Shown piece after piece: positions 15,354-26,178 of a stretch of DNA of 64,000 nucleotides. The stretch spans positions 1 through 64,000 of the forward strand of contig JAKUCV010001511.1 of the NCBI GenBank assembly GCA_028386065.3, written 5' to 3'. A model generated the notes under the pieces. It was not told the origin of the DNA, did not search any database, and saw only the letters and a list, made by a program, of their open reading frames with translations. Position 1 is the first letter of the stretch. Each line of letters begins with the position of its first letter. The translations under genes were made by a program, and so were the position numbers. The stretch comes from Turnera subulata. Lineage: Eukaryota; Streptophyta; Magnoliopsida; Malpighiales; Passifloraceae.

Positions 15354-16877
15354 TGAAACGCCCCGATCTGTATTTACCGTTATACACAGTAAACACGTGA
15401 GATCACATACTATTACAGTATCTATAGTGGTAAATATCACAAACCAACAGTAATAATACAATGACAGTACTCGTCCCGGCACGGAGACATTATTACAACA
15501 AGCATCAGAACTGAGTAATAAAATGCAAGTAGCGGAAGTCTTAATACAACATAACAACAGTAATGAAAATGATGCAACGCAGGATGGATCCGGGCCTGGC
15601 AGAGGGTGCGCCACAGCTTGCCTCAAACGTACCTGAGCTACGCACAACCAAATTACGCGACCAGGTCACGCAGGCGAGGGGTGAGTCCGAAGTGCTCACT
15701 GGGTAAAATCCATAAGCAAATATACATATACAAGCATCCGAAAATAACCAAGTCACACCAACATTTAACTAAGGTTCTCACGAACCTTAAACAACACACA
15801 TTGTGACTCTAGACTCGCTATACCAATTTTATTATCAGGGCCCCTATCACTAGTTAAATGGTGGCCGTCGCCTGGTAGTCAAGCTAGCTAGCCCGTGGAC
15901 CCCGCCCTAGAACCTCCACGTATAACTGGCACAGACAGGGAGCAGACCCCAAGCACACTCTCCCCCAGCGCCTAAAATAAAAATTGGTACAGACAGGGAG
16001 CAGACCCCAAGCACACTCTCCCCCAGCATCATAAAAATAAGACTACCATCTGGCTATTCCAACATTTAACTGTGACTTACTAGATGTCTAAGTGTATCCA
16101 GCTTATTATTTCTTTACCCTCTTCTAGTTACTAAACTTCTATTACCCTACCATTATCTCATTATGCCGAGCAGGCTCACAGCCTCTCCGCTCGTTTGGAT
16201 ATTACAACTTATCCCAACTGTTATCTCATACCAGTACCCCCGGTACTCAACTCACTCAATCCTCACAGTCAACAACAACAGTAGCAATATTTTCAACATC
16301 ATCAACAGCATCAAACATCAATTTAATTTATCACACAACAAGCCATTCACAGCCACAAAGAATTATTCTAGCATAACACACATAGTAAACAAATAGCAAC
16401 TTGGTACTACGGGCAGTATATAAATATTTACTTATCCTCACCTTAGCCGATTTCCTACTCCTGAAAATCCTCGAAATGTCCCGGCTCTGGCTCCTCAGGA
16501 TACTGCTCGTTATCAACTCCTATATCAAGCAATAATATATATGCACACATAATAGGAGGAGGCGGCTGCATAATTCAATTATGTAGTCGTGTCCCGTCCG
16601 GACCAGAAAATAACTATAATACCCCCTTGACTTTATTTTTGGTCCGATAATTTGAGGATAAACCTGACTTTTTTGAAGATTCCTGGACCCGAAAAATACC
16701 AACTCCGGTCCGTAAAATCCGCAGAAAAATCCCGAATGTGGGGTAAGGGTCGGTTTTAGAATCCGATGCCCGATTTACCATGGAATAATTATCCAAGATT
16801 ATTTTATATGGTAAATTACCGTACAAAGCATTTTTACAGTCCCGGTAAAAATATAAATTTTTACCCGGGCTGTTACA
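15354..16877 (-). repeat. 3' LTR of the Ty3 element (1524 bp, internally deleted)
   Basis: Matches the 5' LTR (21600-24332) at both ends but lacks a block corresponding to 22761-24030; the junction is at about 16552/16553. It carries an extra tandem copy of the 'cagacagggagcagacccca' segment near 15931-16024. Confidence 0.9.
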
Positions 16878-16895
16878 GTCTACCCCCTTAAAAGA
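16878..16895 (-). promoter_or_regulatory. Polypurine tract of the Ty3 element
   Basis: On the minus strand TTTTAAGGGGGTAGAC directly precedes the 3' LTR start TGTAACAG. This is the position and composition of the plus-strand primer. Confidence 0.75.
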
Positions 16896-16911
16896 ATTTC
16901 GTCCCCGAAAT

Positions 16912-18339
16912 TCACTCCGAACCGGTAAAGAGATGCGGATACTGGGACCGTATGTGCTCCTCGACTTCCCATGTTGACTCGTTAGCAAAATGCTTACTCC
17001 ACTTGACCTTTACCATGGGAATGGTGCGGTTCCGTAACTGCCGTACTTCTCGAGCAAGAATTTGTTCCGGCACTTCTGTGTAGGTAAGATCTTTTGCCAC
17101 TTCAACATCCACTGGGGCCACAATATGACTAGGGTCTGATCGGTATCTCCTCAGCATGGAGACGTGAAACACGTCATGTATGCGTGAAAGCTCTTCAGGT
17201 AATGACAACCTGTAAGCTAGTGGTCCATTTCTCTCCACGATCTCATAGGGTCCGATATACCTTGGGCTCAGCTTTCCTCTCTTGCCAAACCTGATCACCC
17301 CCTTCCAAGGTGCTACTCTGAGGAAAACCTTCTCACCAACATTATACTCCATCTCACGTCGGTGTTTGTCGGTATAGCTCTTTTGCCGATCCTGAGCAGC
17401 TCTCATACACTGTCTCACCGTCTGGATCTTGTCAACTATTTGTTGGACTAAATCCGGTCCATTGATCAATCTCATGCCTTCTTCATCCCAACATACTGGG
17501 CTTCTACACTTCCTTCCATAGAGGGCCTTAAAAGGTGGCATACCAATGCTGGAATAGTAGTCGTTATTATATACAAAGTCTGCCAAGGGTAGATACTTAT
17601 CCCAACTCCCACTGAAGTTGAGTGCACAAGCTCTAAGCATATCCTCCAGTTTCTGTATAGTCCTCTCGGACTGTCCATGTGTCTGAGGATGAAAAGCAGT
17701 ACTGAAGCTCAACTTGGTTCCTAAAGCAGCTTGTAAGCTCTTCCAGAAATGTGATGTGAACCTGGGATCTCTGTCTGAGACTATGGACTTTGGAATTCCA
17801 TGTAGTCTCACAATCTCAGCTACATACCTCCTCGCCAATGTGTCCATGGTATCAGTTTGGCGAATAGGAAGAAAATGAGCCGATTTTGTTAATCAATCAA
17901 CGATGACCCAAATAGCATCATGTTGCCTCCGAGTCATCGGTAAACCAATCACAAAATCCATAGTGATCATCTCCCACTTCCACTTTGGTATTGTCAACGA
18001 CCTTAACTTGCCTGCTGGAGCCTGATGTTCGGCTTTCACCTGCTGGCAAGTAATGCATCTTGCGACATACTCTGCTACGTCCTTCTTCATATGAGGCCAC
18101 CAGAAATGGCTCTTCAGGTTCTGATACATCTTGGTGCTTCCAAGATGCATCGCATATGGCGTCATATGACCTTCATCCAGGATCTGACTACGTAGATTAC
18201 TGACATTGGGTACACATACCCGTTTTCTAATCATCAGTGCTCCATCATCAGCTATACAAAACTTGTCTTTTTTCCACTCCTTACTCCTTCCTTTAGCTTG
18301 ACCAGGTCGGGATCTCCATCTTGTAACTCCACTATCCAT
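16912..18339 (-). pseudogene. Ty3 integrase with chromodomain-like C-terminus, broken
   Basis: Two aligned parts. 18339-17893 holds the zinc-binding H2C2 region ('FWWPHMKKDVAEYVARCITC') and the first catalytic Asp ('TMDFVIGLP'). 17847-16912 holds the second Asp in 'SDRDPRF' and the Glu in 'GQSERTIQ', then the 'FHVSMLRRY' core and a chromodomain-like tail ('VKVKWSKHFANESTWEVEEH'). A stop near 17890 separates them. The enzyme would insert the cDNA, and the tail is known in chromoviruses to guide integration to chromatin marks. Confidence 0.88.
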
Positions 18340-18467
18340 CCTCTTAGGTTAGACTTGACACTCATGTGTGCCAGCAAAGCTCCTGTATCATCCACTGTCA
18401 AGTCAACTCCCAACTTCCTTAACTCGATAAGTGAGAACATCGAGTAACTGGCATCATCCGATTGTCT

Positions 18468-18842
18468 CTAGCTCAAAGCATCAGCTACCACATTAGCCTT
18501 CCTTGGGTGATACTCGATAGTACAATCATAATCATTAAGCAACTCAACCCAGCATCTTTGTCGCAGATTAAGCTCCTTCTGAGTCATGATGTACTTAAGG
18601 CTCTTATGGTCGGTGAAGATTCGACACTTCTCTCCAAACAAGCAGTGTCTCCAAATCTTCAGAGCCAAGATCACAGCTGCCATCTCAAGATCATGAGTCG
18701 GGTAGTTCTTCTCATGAGTCCTCATCTGTCTAGAGGCATAGGCAATCACCCGTCCTTCTTGCATCAGCACCGCTCCTAAACCAAGACCTGATGCATCACA
18801 AAACAACACATACTCCACCCCTGGCATGGGTACTATTAGCAC
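18468..18842 (-). pseudogene. Ty3 RNase H fragment
   Basis: Contains '[19 protein letters not shown]' (first catalytic Asp), '[15 protein letters not shown]' (Glu-equivalent region), '[11 protein letters not shown]' (Asp) and '[10 protein letters not shown]', then a stop at 18468. It is joined to the upstream RT by a frameshift in the 18796-18842 overlap. Confidence 0.88.
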
Positions 18843-20283
18843 TGGTCAGCTTCTTCTTAAGCTCCTCAAAACTCTGTTGGCACTCCGGGCTCCAAACAAA
18901 AGCTTGTTCTTTCCTCAATAGCTTAGTCATGGGACTGGCTAATAAGGAAAAACCTTCTATGAACCTCTGATAGTATCCTGCAAGGCCAAGAAAACTCCTG
19001 ACTTCAGACACATTCTTAGGAGGTTCCCACTCCAACACAGCCTTAACTTTGGCAGGGTCAACCTTTATTCCATCCCCGCCTACCACATGTCTAAGGAAGG
19101 AGACTTCTCCAAGCCAAAATTCACACTTGCTGAATTTGGCATACAGCTGCTTCTCCCGTAACCTTTGAAGCACTATCCTCAAATGCTCTTCGTGCTCTTC
19201 CTTGCTCTTGGAGTAGATGAGGATATCGTCGATGAAGACCACAACGAACTTATCCAGGAATTCATTCAGTACCAAGTGCATCAAGCACATGAATATAGCC
19301 GGTGCATTGGTCAAACTGAAAGGTACCACAGTGAATTCGAAGTGGCCATACCGTGTGCGAAAAGCTGTCTTCGGTATGTCCTTCTCCGAAATCTTGATCT
19401 GGTGATAGCCCGATCGGAGATCAATCTTTGAAAACACCGTTGCTCCTTGAAGCTGATCAAAGAGATCATCAATCCTCGGTAACGGGTACTTGTTCTTGAT
19501 TGTCACCTTGTTGATCTGGCGATAGTCTACACACATCCGCAGACTACCGTCCTTCTTCTTCGCGAACAAAATTGATGCACCCCATGGTGAGGTACTAGGT
19601 CTGATGAAACCTTTTGCCAGTAGTTCGTCCAGCTGCTTCTTCAGCTCCTGAAGCTCTGTTGGTACCAGCCTGTATGGTGCCATCGAGATAGATGTAAATC
19701 CAGGTACAAGCTTGAAGGTGTACTCAACCTCTCTGTCGGGTGGCAAACCTGGTAGATCATCTGGGAAAACATCAACGAACTCTCTCACAACTAATACATC
19801 CTCCGGGGTAGGATCTTGTGTTTCTTCGCCTGGAATGTGGGTCAGCAAATCATCTGGACCATGTTGCTTCATTCCGTAGCCCTGGTTAGCAGAGATACTA
19901 CATGTGGTTATAGTTCTCCCCACTTCGGAAAAAACAATCGACCGATCTTCGGCGGATGTCAACCTCACTTGCTTAGCTCGGCAATCCACCAAAGCTTGAT
20001 ACTTCGACAACCAATCCATGCCTAGGATTATATCAAACCCTCCTATGTTCATGACAATGAGTCGAGCAGGAAAGGTTTCGTTCTCGAACACTAACGGCAC
20101 ATCCTTACAAACTCTATCTAACCTCACTATGATGTCTACGGGTAACCTAACCCTCATCGGTTTTTCTAGGGATACATCTTCACAGTTATGTTGCATAGCA
20201 TAGGTTTGAGCTATAAAGGAATGTGTAGCTCCAGGATCAATTAATGTGAATGCAACACTACCATGTACTGTAAAGATACCTAC
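18796..20283 (-). pseudogene. Ty3 protease and reverse transcriptase
   Basis: A long open stretch (466 codons from 20196). Just upstream, at about 20220-20245, the protease motif reads DPGATHSF in place of DSGATHSF. RT blocks are clear: '[22 protein letters not shown]', '[10 protein letters not shown]' and the catalytic 'FIDDILIYS' (the YxDD box with Ile), then the thumb '[15 protein letters not shown]'. It ends by frameshift before RNase H. RT itself looks nearly intact. Confidence 0.9.
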
Positions 20284-21482
20284 TATAACTTGGGCAGCAT
20301 CAGGGTCTTCTTCTGCAGTGATGACAAAAGCTTTGGGGACTGTTGTGCTTTGGTTAGCTCCAGATTGGGTCCTTGCGGAAGGATTCCCGCGACCATGACC
20401 TTGTCCTTAAGCTCTAGATCCACTTGGCCCGCTAGCCACAGAGGCCTGAACTGTTGGTGCCGATGCAGAGTTACTGACTCTCCCAAGCTTTGGGCATGCA
20501 TAACGGTAATGTCCCAACTCATTGCACTCAAAGCATCTGACTGATGATATGGGACGTCGGAAGCGGTTATCTCCAGAACTAGTCACTCCGGGTCCACTCC
20601 ATCCTCCAATTGTAGCTCCACGGTTGTTAGTCCAACCGCGTCCATAGGTCGTCGACTGGTACTGTCCTCACCCAGCTGCAGGTGCACTAGCGGCAGGTGC
20701 ATATGGCTTCTTGTTTTGACTAGGAGGTACTTGTGGTGCATTTCTCTTCCGGCGATACTCCTGTTGATCACACCATGTAACTTCAGCTTTCTGAGCATCC
20801 CTCACCATGTCCTGATATCCAGCATAGTCCTTAAATCCCATGATAGCTCGGATGTCAGGACGTAGACCTCTCCAGAAACTTTGGCATCTGGCTTTAGTAG
20901 TTGCTACCAGATCTCCAACATACAGGGATAGACGATCAAACTTCTTCTCATACTCTGTCACGGTCATATTATCCTGCGCAATTCCAGGAATTCAAGCTGC
21001 ATACGTTCTTGAAATTCCTCAGTAATGAATTTGTCCTTGGCATTGAACTCAGCCCATGGCATCACCTCTAGTTTCAGTAGGTCTCTTGTGGTAGATTCCC
21101 ACCGTGTTGCTGCTTCTTCACGAAAAAGAGAAGCGGCATAGTTCACCCACTGGTCAGTTTTGCACTTAATCTTAAGCATGACCCTGGCGATCTAACATAG
21201 CCACTCGTCTGCCTCATGAGGGTCAGTCGCTCCTGAGAAAGGCTTACCTCCAAGCTCAGATAGCTTGGTAAAAACAGGGTCTTCAACTGGTCCCCCAGCT
21301 GTCTGTCGATGAAGGATCTATGTCATCATGTGCATCATCTGTAGGGACATCTGGTATGGCATACCCGGTACCCCATCGTAAACATGTGGTTCTTCCACGT
21401 AGGCATGCGGTTGACCAATTGACACTTGGTCCTCTTCCAAGTGCTGTTGGGCGACATGCTGGTGTCCCTCAGCCGGATCCAT
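20284..21482 (-). pseudogene. Ty3 gag (capsid and CCHC nucleocapsid), broken
   Basis: Starts at ATG 21482 (MDPAEGHQ) downstream of the PBS and is broken by a stop near 21318 and by frameshifts. Capsid segments include 'AASLFREEAATRWESTTRDL' and 'MTVTEYEKKFDRLSLYV'. A CCHC knuckle (CFECNELGHYRYAC) lies around 20500-20540. Confidence 0.85.
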
Positions 21483-21584
21483 CTCGTCCTTCCTATATGA
21501 AGATGTATGCATGAGTATCATATTTATAACATGTGGAGCAGGACATGCACAAACAATCAAACAACAACCAAGGACCTACAGCCC

Positions 21585-21599
21585 GCTCCGCTACCAAAA
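21585..21599 (-). promoter_or_regulatory. Primer-binding site of the Ty3 element
   Basis: On the minus strand TTTTGGTAGCGGAGC directly follows the 5' LTR end. It resembles the initiator-Met tRNA primer site TGGTATCAGAGC with two differences. Confidence 0.65.
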
Positions 21600-24332
21600 T
21601 GAAACGCCCCGATTCGTATTTACCGTTATACACAGTAAACACGTGGGACCACATACTATTATAGTATCCACAGTGGTAAATATCACAAACCAACAGTAAT
21701 AAAACAATGACAGTACATAATACATCAACAGCACTCGTCCCGACATGGAGACATTATTACAACAAGCATCAGAAATGAGTAATAAAAAGCAAGCAGCGGA
21801 AGTCTTAATACAACATAACAACAGTAATGAAAATGATGCAACGCAAGATGGATCCGGGCCTGGCAAAGGGTGCGCCACAGCTTGCCTCAAACGTACCTGA
21901 GCTACGCACAACCAAACTACGCGACCAAGTCACGCAGGCGAGGGGTGAGTCCGAAGTGCTCACCGGGTAAAATCCATAAGCAAATATACATATACAAGCA
22001 TCCGAAAATAACCAAGTCGCACCAACATTTAACTAAGGTTCTCACGAACCTTAAACAACACACATTGTGACTCTAGACTTGCTATACCAATTTTATTATC
22101 AGGGCCCCTATCACTAGTTAAATGGTGGTCGTCGCTTGGTAGTCAAGCTAGCTAGCCCGGGGATCCCGCCCTGGTACCTCTACGTATAACTGGCACAGAC
22201 AGGGAGCAGACCCCAAGCACACTCTCCCCCAGTATCATAAAAATAAGACTACCATCTGGCTGTTCCAACATTTAACTGTGACTTACTAGATGTCTAAGTG
22301 TATCCAGCTTATTATTTCTTTACCCTCATCTAGTTACTAAACTTCTATTACCCTACCATTATCTCATTATGCCAAGCAGGCTCACAGCCTCTCCGCTCGT
22401 CTGGATATTACAACTTATCCCAACTGTTATCTCATACCAGTACCCCCGGTACTCAACTCACACAATCCTCACAATCAACAACAACAGTAGCAATATTTTC
22501 AACATCATCAACAGCATCAAACATCAATTTAATTCATCACACAACAAGCCATTCACAACCACAAAGAATTATTCTAGCATATAACACACATAGTAAACAA
22601 ACAGCAACTTGGAACTACGGGCAGTATATAAATATTTACTTATCCTCACCTTAGCCAATTTCCTACTCCTGAAAGTCCTCGAAACGTCCCGGCTCTGGCT
22701 CCTCAGGATACTGCTCGTTATCAACTCCTATATCAAGCAATAATATATATGCACACATAAGATGATATGCAAATGCTCGACTAATACTGTAAGCCGTAAA
22801 ATAAATACTGAACCCACTCGGTACTCCTCGGGGTTATTCCCATTATCATCATAATTCACCATTTATTTTCCAGTGTCAAAATAATGCCATACTTATACCC
22901 GGTTATTACTCCGGTATAATACTTACTTTGATAATACCCTTTCCATATTTATTTTCTATAAGTATGTACTTCCCAAAATATTTTCCACTACTTATGTTTT
23001 TCCAAAATACTTCCATTATATATATTTTCCAAATTAATTACCATGCTATAACTATCTTGCCATAAGTATATATTTATTTAAAATATTATTCCCCAAAATT
23101 ATTTACCCAGAATTATTTATTTTATTTTTTTCCAGATTTAATTTCTCTTATTATTATTTTTTTAAAAATTTCGGACTGGGCCAAATAGTACTAGCCCAGA
23201 CCCTTGCACAGGCCAAGCCCAAGCCCCATCAGGAACCCAGGAGCAGGCCTGCGCAATAGGCCCAGCTAGTCAGCCCATCTGCTCCAACCAGCCTACATAC
23301 ACAACCCACGCACACAACCCACAAACTCCAGCCCACAACCCGCGACCCAACCCGTCAGTCATTCGGGTCGACCCACGAGGGTCCGGGTCGTGTCCACCTT
23401 CAACAGGTCTGCTCACCTGGGTAGCTGTGGACGACGGTGCGACGATCGGGCGAGGCTACGGCGAGGAAGGCGTGAGCAGCGGCGACGGAGACGAGGCACT
23501 GGCGAGGGAGGCGACGACTGCAGCGTTGCGCCCGAGGAGACCGACAAGGCGATACCGGCGGGCCGAGGAGAGATCTGCCGCGACTTGGGTCGACGGTGTC
23601 GCGTGAGGAGGAGGCGAACTCGGGGCGGCCTGCCTCATCGATCTGCTGCGATTGGACGGCGGCGACGCAAGGCGACACGAGGAAGGCAGCGCGAGTGGTT
23701 CATTGGGGAGGAGAGGAAGGAAGAAACTGGTGGTGGTGATGGTTCGTGGTGGTTCGGTAGGGGCAGCGGCGATTCTCGGTGGTGGAGGAAAAGAAGATGG
23801 TGGTGGCGGTGTGTGGTGGTGAGGCAGTCGGCGGTGGTGTGTTTCTTTTCCTTTTTTTCTTTTTTTTTGTATAAACTGGAGAAAACCAAGCAGAAGGCAG
23901 TGTAGAGGGGAAGGTTGAAGCTTTACTATTTTTTTTTATTTCTTGACTACAGGTAGTGACGGGTTAATAGGCAGAAGAGAAAAGAAAATTCACGGGTGTT
24001 ACAGGGAAGAGCAGGCTTTCACAAGCATAACAGGAGGAGGCGGCTGCATAATTCAATTATGCAGTCGTGTCCCGTCCGGACCAGAAAATAACTATAATAC
24101 CTCCTTGACTTTATTTTTGGTCCGATAATTCAAGGATAAACCTGACTTTTCTGAAGATTCCTGGACCCGAAAAATACCAACTCTGGTCCGTAAAATCCGC
24201 AGAAAAATTCCGAACGTGGGGTAAGGGTCGGTTTTAGAATCCGATGCCCGATTTACCATGGAATAATTATCCAAGATTATTTTATATGGTAAATTACTGT
24301 ACAAAGCATTTTTACGGTCCCGGGCTGTTACA
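21600..24332 (-). repeat. 5' LTR of the Ty3 element (2733 bp)
   Basis: Complete TG...CA LTR in minus orientation. It contains a GC-rich block (23200-23900) with open frames on both strands, e.g. 23390-23905 (+) and 23400-23678 (-). No domain is recognised in them. The block has a diverged counterpart at 45640-46350 in the solo LTR, so it belongs to the LTR and is not a host gene. Confidence 0.9.
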
Positions 24333-24497
24333 TAAAAAAATCTTAAATAAAAAATAAATTCTAGAGGTAAATATTAAGGAGTGAATGCACTTCTTAATTT
24401 TAGGGGAACAACTATAAACTCTATTGTCCTTTCTATATATGTTTTGGTTTCTGTTTTTTTTTTTATAAAACGAGATTTATTAAATATCTGGCTACTG

Positions 24498-25134
24498 AGT
24501 TTGTACATATAATTTACACCCTTTTTTCTCTCTAGGATTTTTTCTTTTCTCTCCTTCTTTTAGAGAAAACCCTAGATCTACAACTTGGGGCTACCGCCGA
24601 CTTTCTTCCGGTAATGAGCCCCCACCAAAATTTCTTTCAACTTGCTAGTTTTTCTTTTTTATTTTTAGTTTCATTGGTTTACTCCCACTTTTTGTGGGTT
24701 TAGTCTCACTTTTCGTGAGTTGGTTTCTCTCCTTCAGGAGTTTTCTCACCTTTTTTTGGTGTTTCAAATAAGACTATGGGAGCCAAAAGTCATGGAGGAA
24801 GATTCGATTTGAAGAACGATTCTCTATCTACTACAGAAATTTACCAACAAAGGGATATTTCCCCCCACATGTATGTCTCAAATTTACCTGTTGGCATGGT
24901 AGTTGCTGCACGGACCATACTGGTTCTGATGCTCGCGAGAGTAGTGTACCTTTGTAAATCCTCTATTGAAGGAGATAAATCACGTTGTACATTTTTATGT
25001 AGTAGGTTAAGAAGAATTCTTATGTTGAATTTTTCCTATGCTTTTGCTTTATTAGATCTTCAACTATGTAATTTCAGATCTTTAGATCTGTTTATATGAA
25101 TGAAGAATGCTCCTTTTCTCAAAAAAAAAAAAAA
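24498..25134 (+). mobile_element. Retroposon with poly(A) tail inside the LINE
   Basis: Flanked by an exact 10-bp duplication CTGGCTACTG (24488-24497 and 25135-25144) and ending in an A-run at 25121-25134, so it moved by LINE-type target-primed insertion in + orientation. A 107-codon frame (24776-25099) has no recognised domain. It could be a 5'-truncated LINE of another family or a non-autonomous retroposon. There is no obvious tRNA head. Confidence 0.75.
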
Positions 25135-25269
25135 CTGGCTACTGGTAGTCATAAGAGGAAACATCAAAAGGCCCAGAACAGAGTTAACTATACACAATTT
25201 CAATACAATCAGGTTATTCAATACAAATCCTCAACTCCAAAAGTGCGCTAAATTGCTTCCACCACCGTG

Positions 25270-26178
25270 CTAAGCCATAATACTCTCTGGATTGATAAGA
25301 GTAGCAGCCAAATCATAGGGGAAACTCGGTTGGAATGCTTTAAACCACATCAGAGACCTAAACAATACAAACTCAAGCATCTTCCCCCAATCTGCCCTTG
25401 AAGCCTCGAACACCAATTTATTTCTTACCATCCAAATGTTCCAAATAATGACGAAAAAAATGACCATCCAAGGGGCTCTAGCTCTAGGATTTCCAACCAA
25501 CCCTACCATTGAATGTATAGATCTTCCAAGCTTTTAGGACAGCACCAACTCACACCCCACCATTGGCAGACTTGATTCCATAAACACCAAACGGGCTTGC
25601 AACTGATGAACAAGTGATCTCGTTTCGATAAATTCATCACAAAGTGGACACTCTGCAGCTTCAAAAGGGATAATGTTGTTTCTATAAAGCACCGATCTTA
25701 CCGTAATCCTATTATTAAAAGCCATCCAGAAGAAGCACTCAACTTTGAAAGGTGCGCAACCGATCCACACCCATGGGATAGAAGACCTCGGAGTTATAGT
25801 TTTATTGATACACTCATAACCTGACTTCACAGAATAATCCCCTTTCTCATCCTCCAACCACTTCCATTTATCCTCAACGCCTGCCACCGGTACCACGAAA
25901 TCAAGAATCGTTTCAAGAAAAACCACCTCCTCCTCTTCCCACACAAATAGATTCCTTCGCCAACAAAAGTTCCACTGCCTTTGGCCACCATCAAATCTGA
26001 ACATCTCCTCCACACTAGCAAACTTGTTATTTGAAGTAGCAAAAAGTCGTGAAAATACATCCATCAAGACCCCCTCCTTAAGCCATCTATCCGACCAGAA
26101 TCTGCACCTTTTCCCATTTTGAACCTGCATTTGAAATCTATCATGTAGTCTCAATTCTCCACCAAAAGACCTCCTCAC
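25270..26178 (-). pseudogene. LINE ORF2 C-terminal part (zf-RVT domain), frameshifted
   Basis: 26178-25534 reads 'FWSDRWLKEGVL', 'DYSVKSGYECI', 'KVECFFWMAFNNRITVRSVL' and 'CPLCDEFIETRSLVHQL', the zinc-binding zf-RVT region of plant L1 ORF2. 25509-25270 continues with 'FFVIIWNIWMVRNKLVFE' in another frame. The upstream RT part lies across the hAT insertion at 30626-31470. Confidence 0.88.

Larger units (their letters stand above)
15354..24332 (-). mobile_element. Full-length Ty3/gypsy chromovirus (Tekay-like), family A
   Basis: The element is bounded by TGAAACGCCCCGA at 15354 and CCCGGGCTGTTACA ending 24332, with the 5-bp duplication TAAAA at 15349-15353 and 24333-24337. In sense (minus) orientation it has 5' LTR, PBS, gag, protease, RT, RNase H, integrase with a chromodomain-like tail, PPT and 3' LTR. 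The gene order (integrase last) identifies Ty3/gypsy. The long LTRs and tail 'PEQILAREVRQLRNRTIPMV' suggest the Tekay lineage. Coding regions carry several stops and frameshifts, so it is not autonomous. Confidence 0.93.

Noticed and set aside
16163..16396. Paired frames of 66-77 codons repeated at 22369-22584
   Set aside because: Repeated because they lie in the two LTRs of one element; no protein similarity.
23390..23905. 171-codon Arg/Gly-rich open frame as a host gene
   Set aside because: It lies inside the Ty3 5' LTR, has no domain, and its overlap with long frames on the opposite strand points to GC bias.
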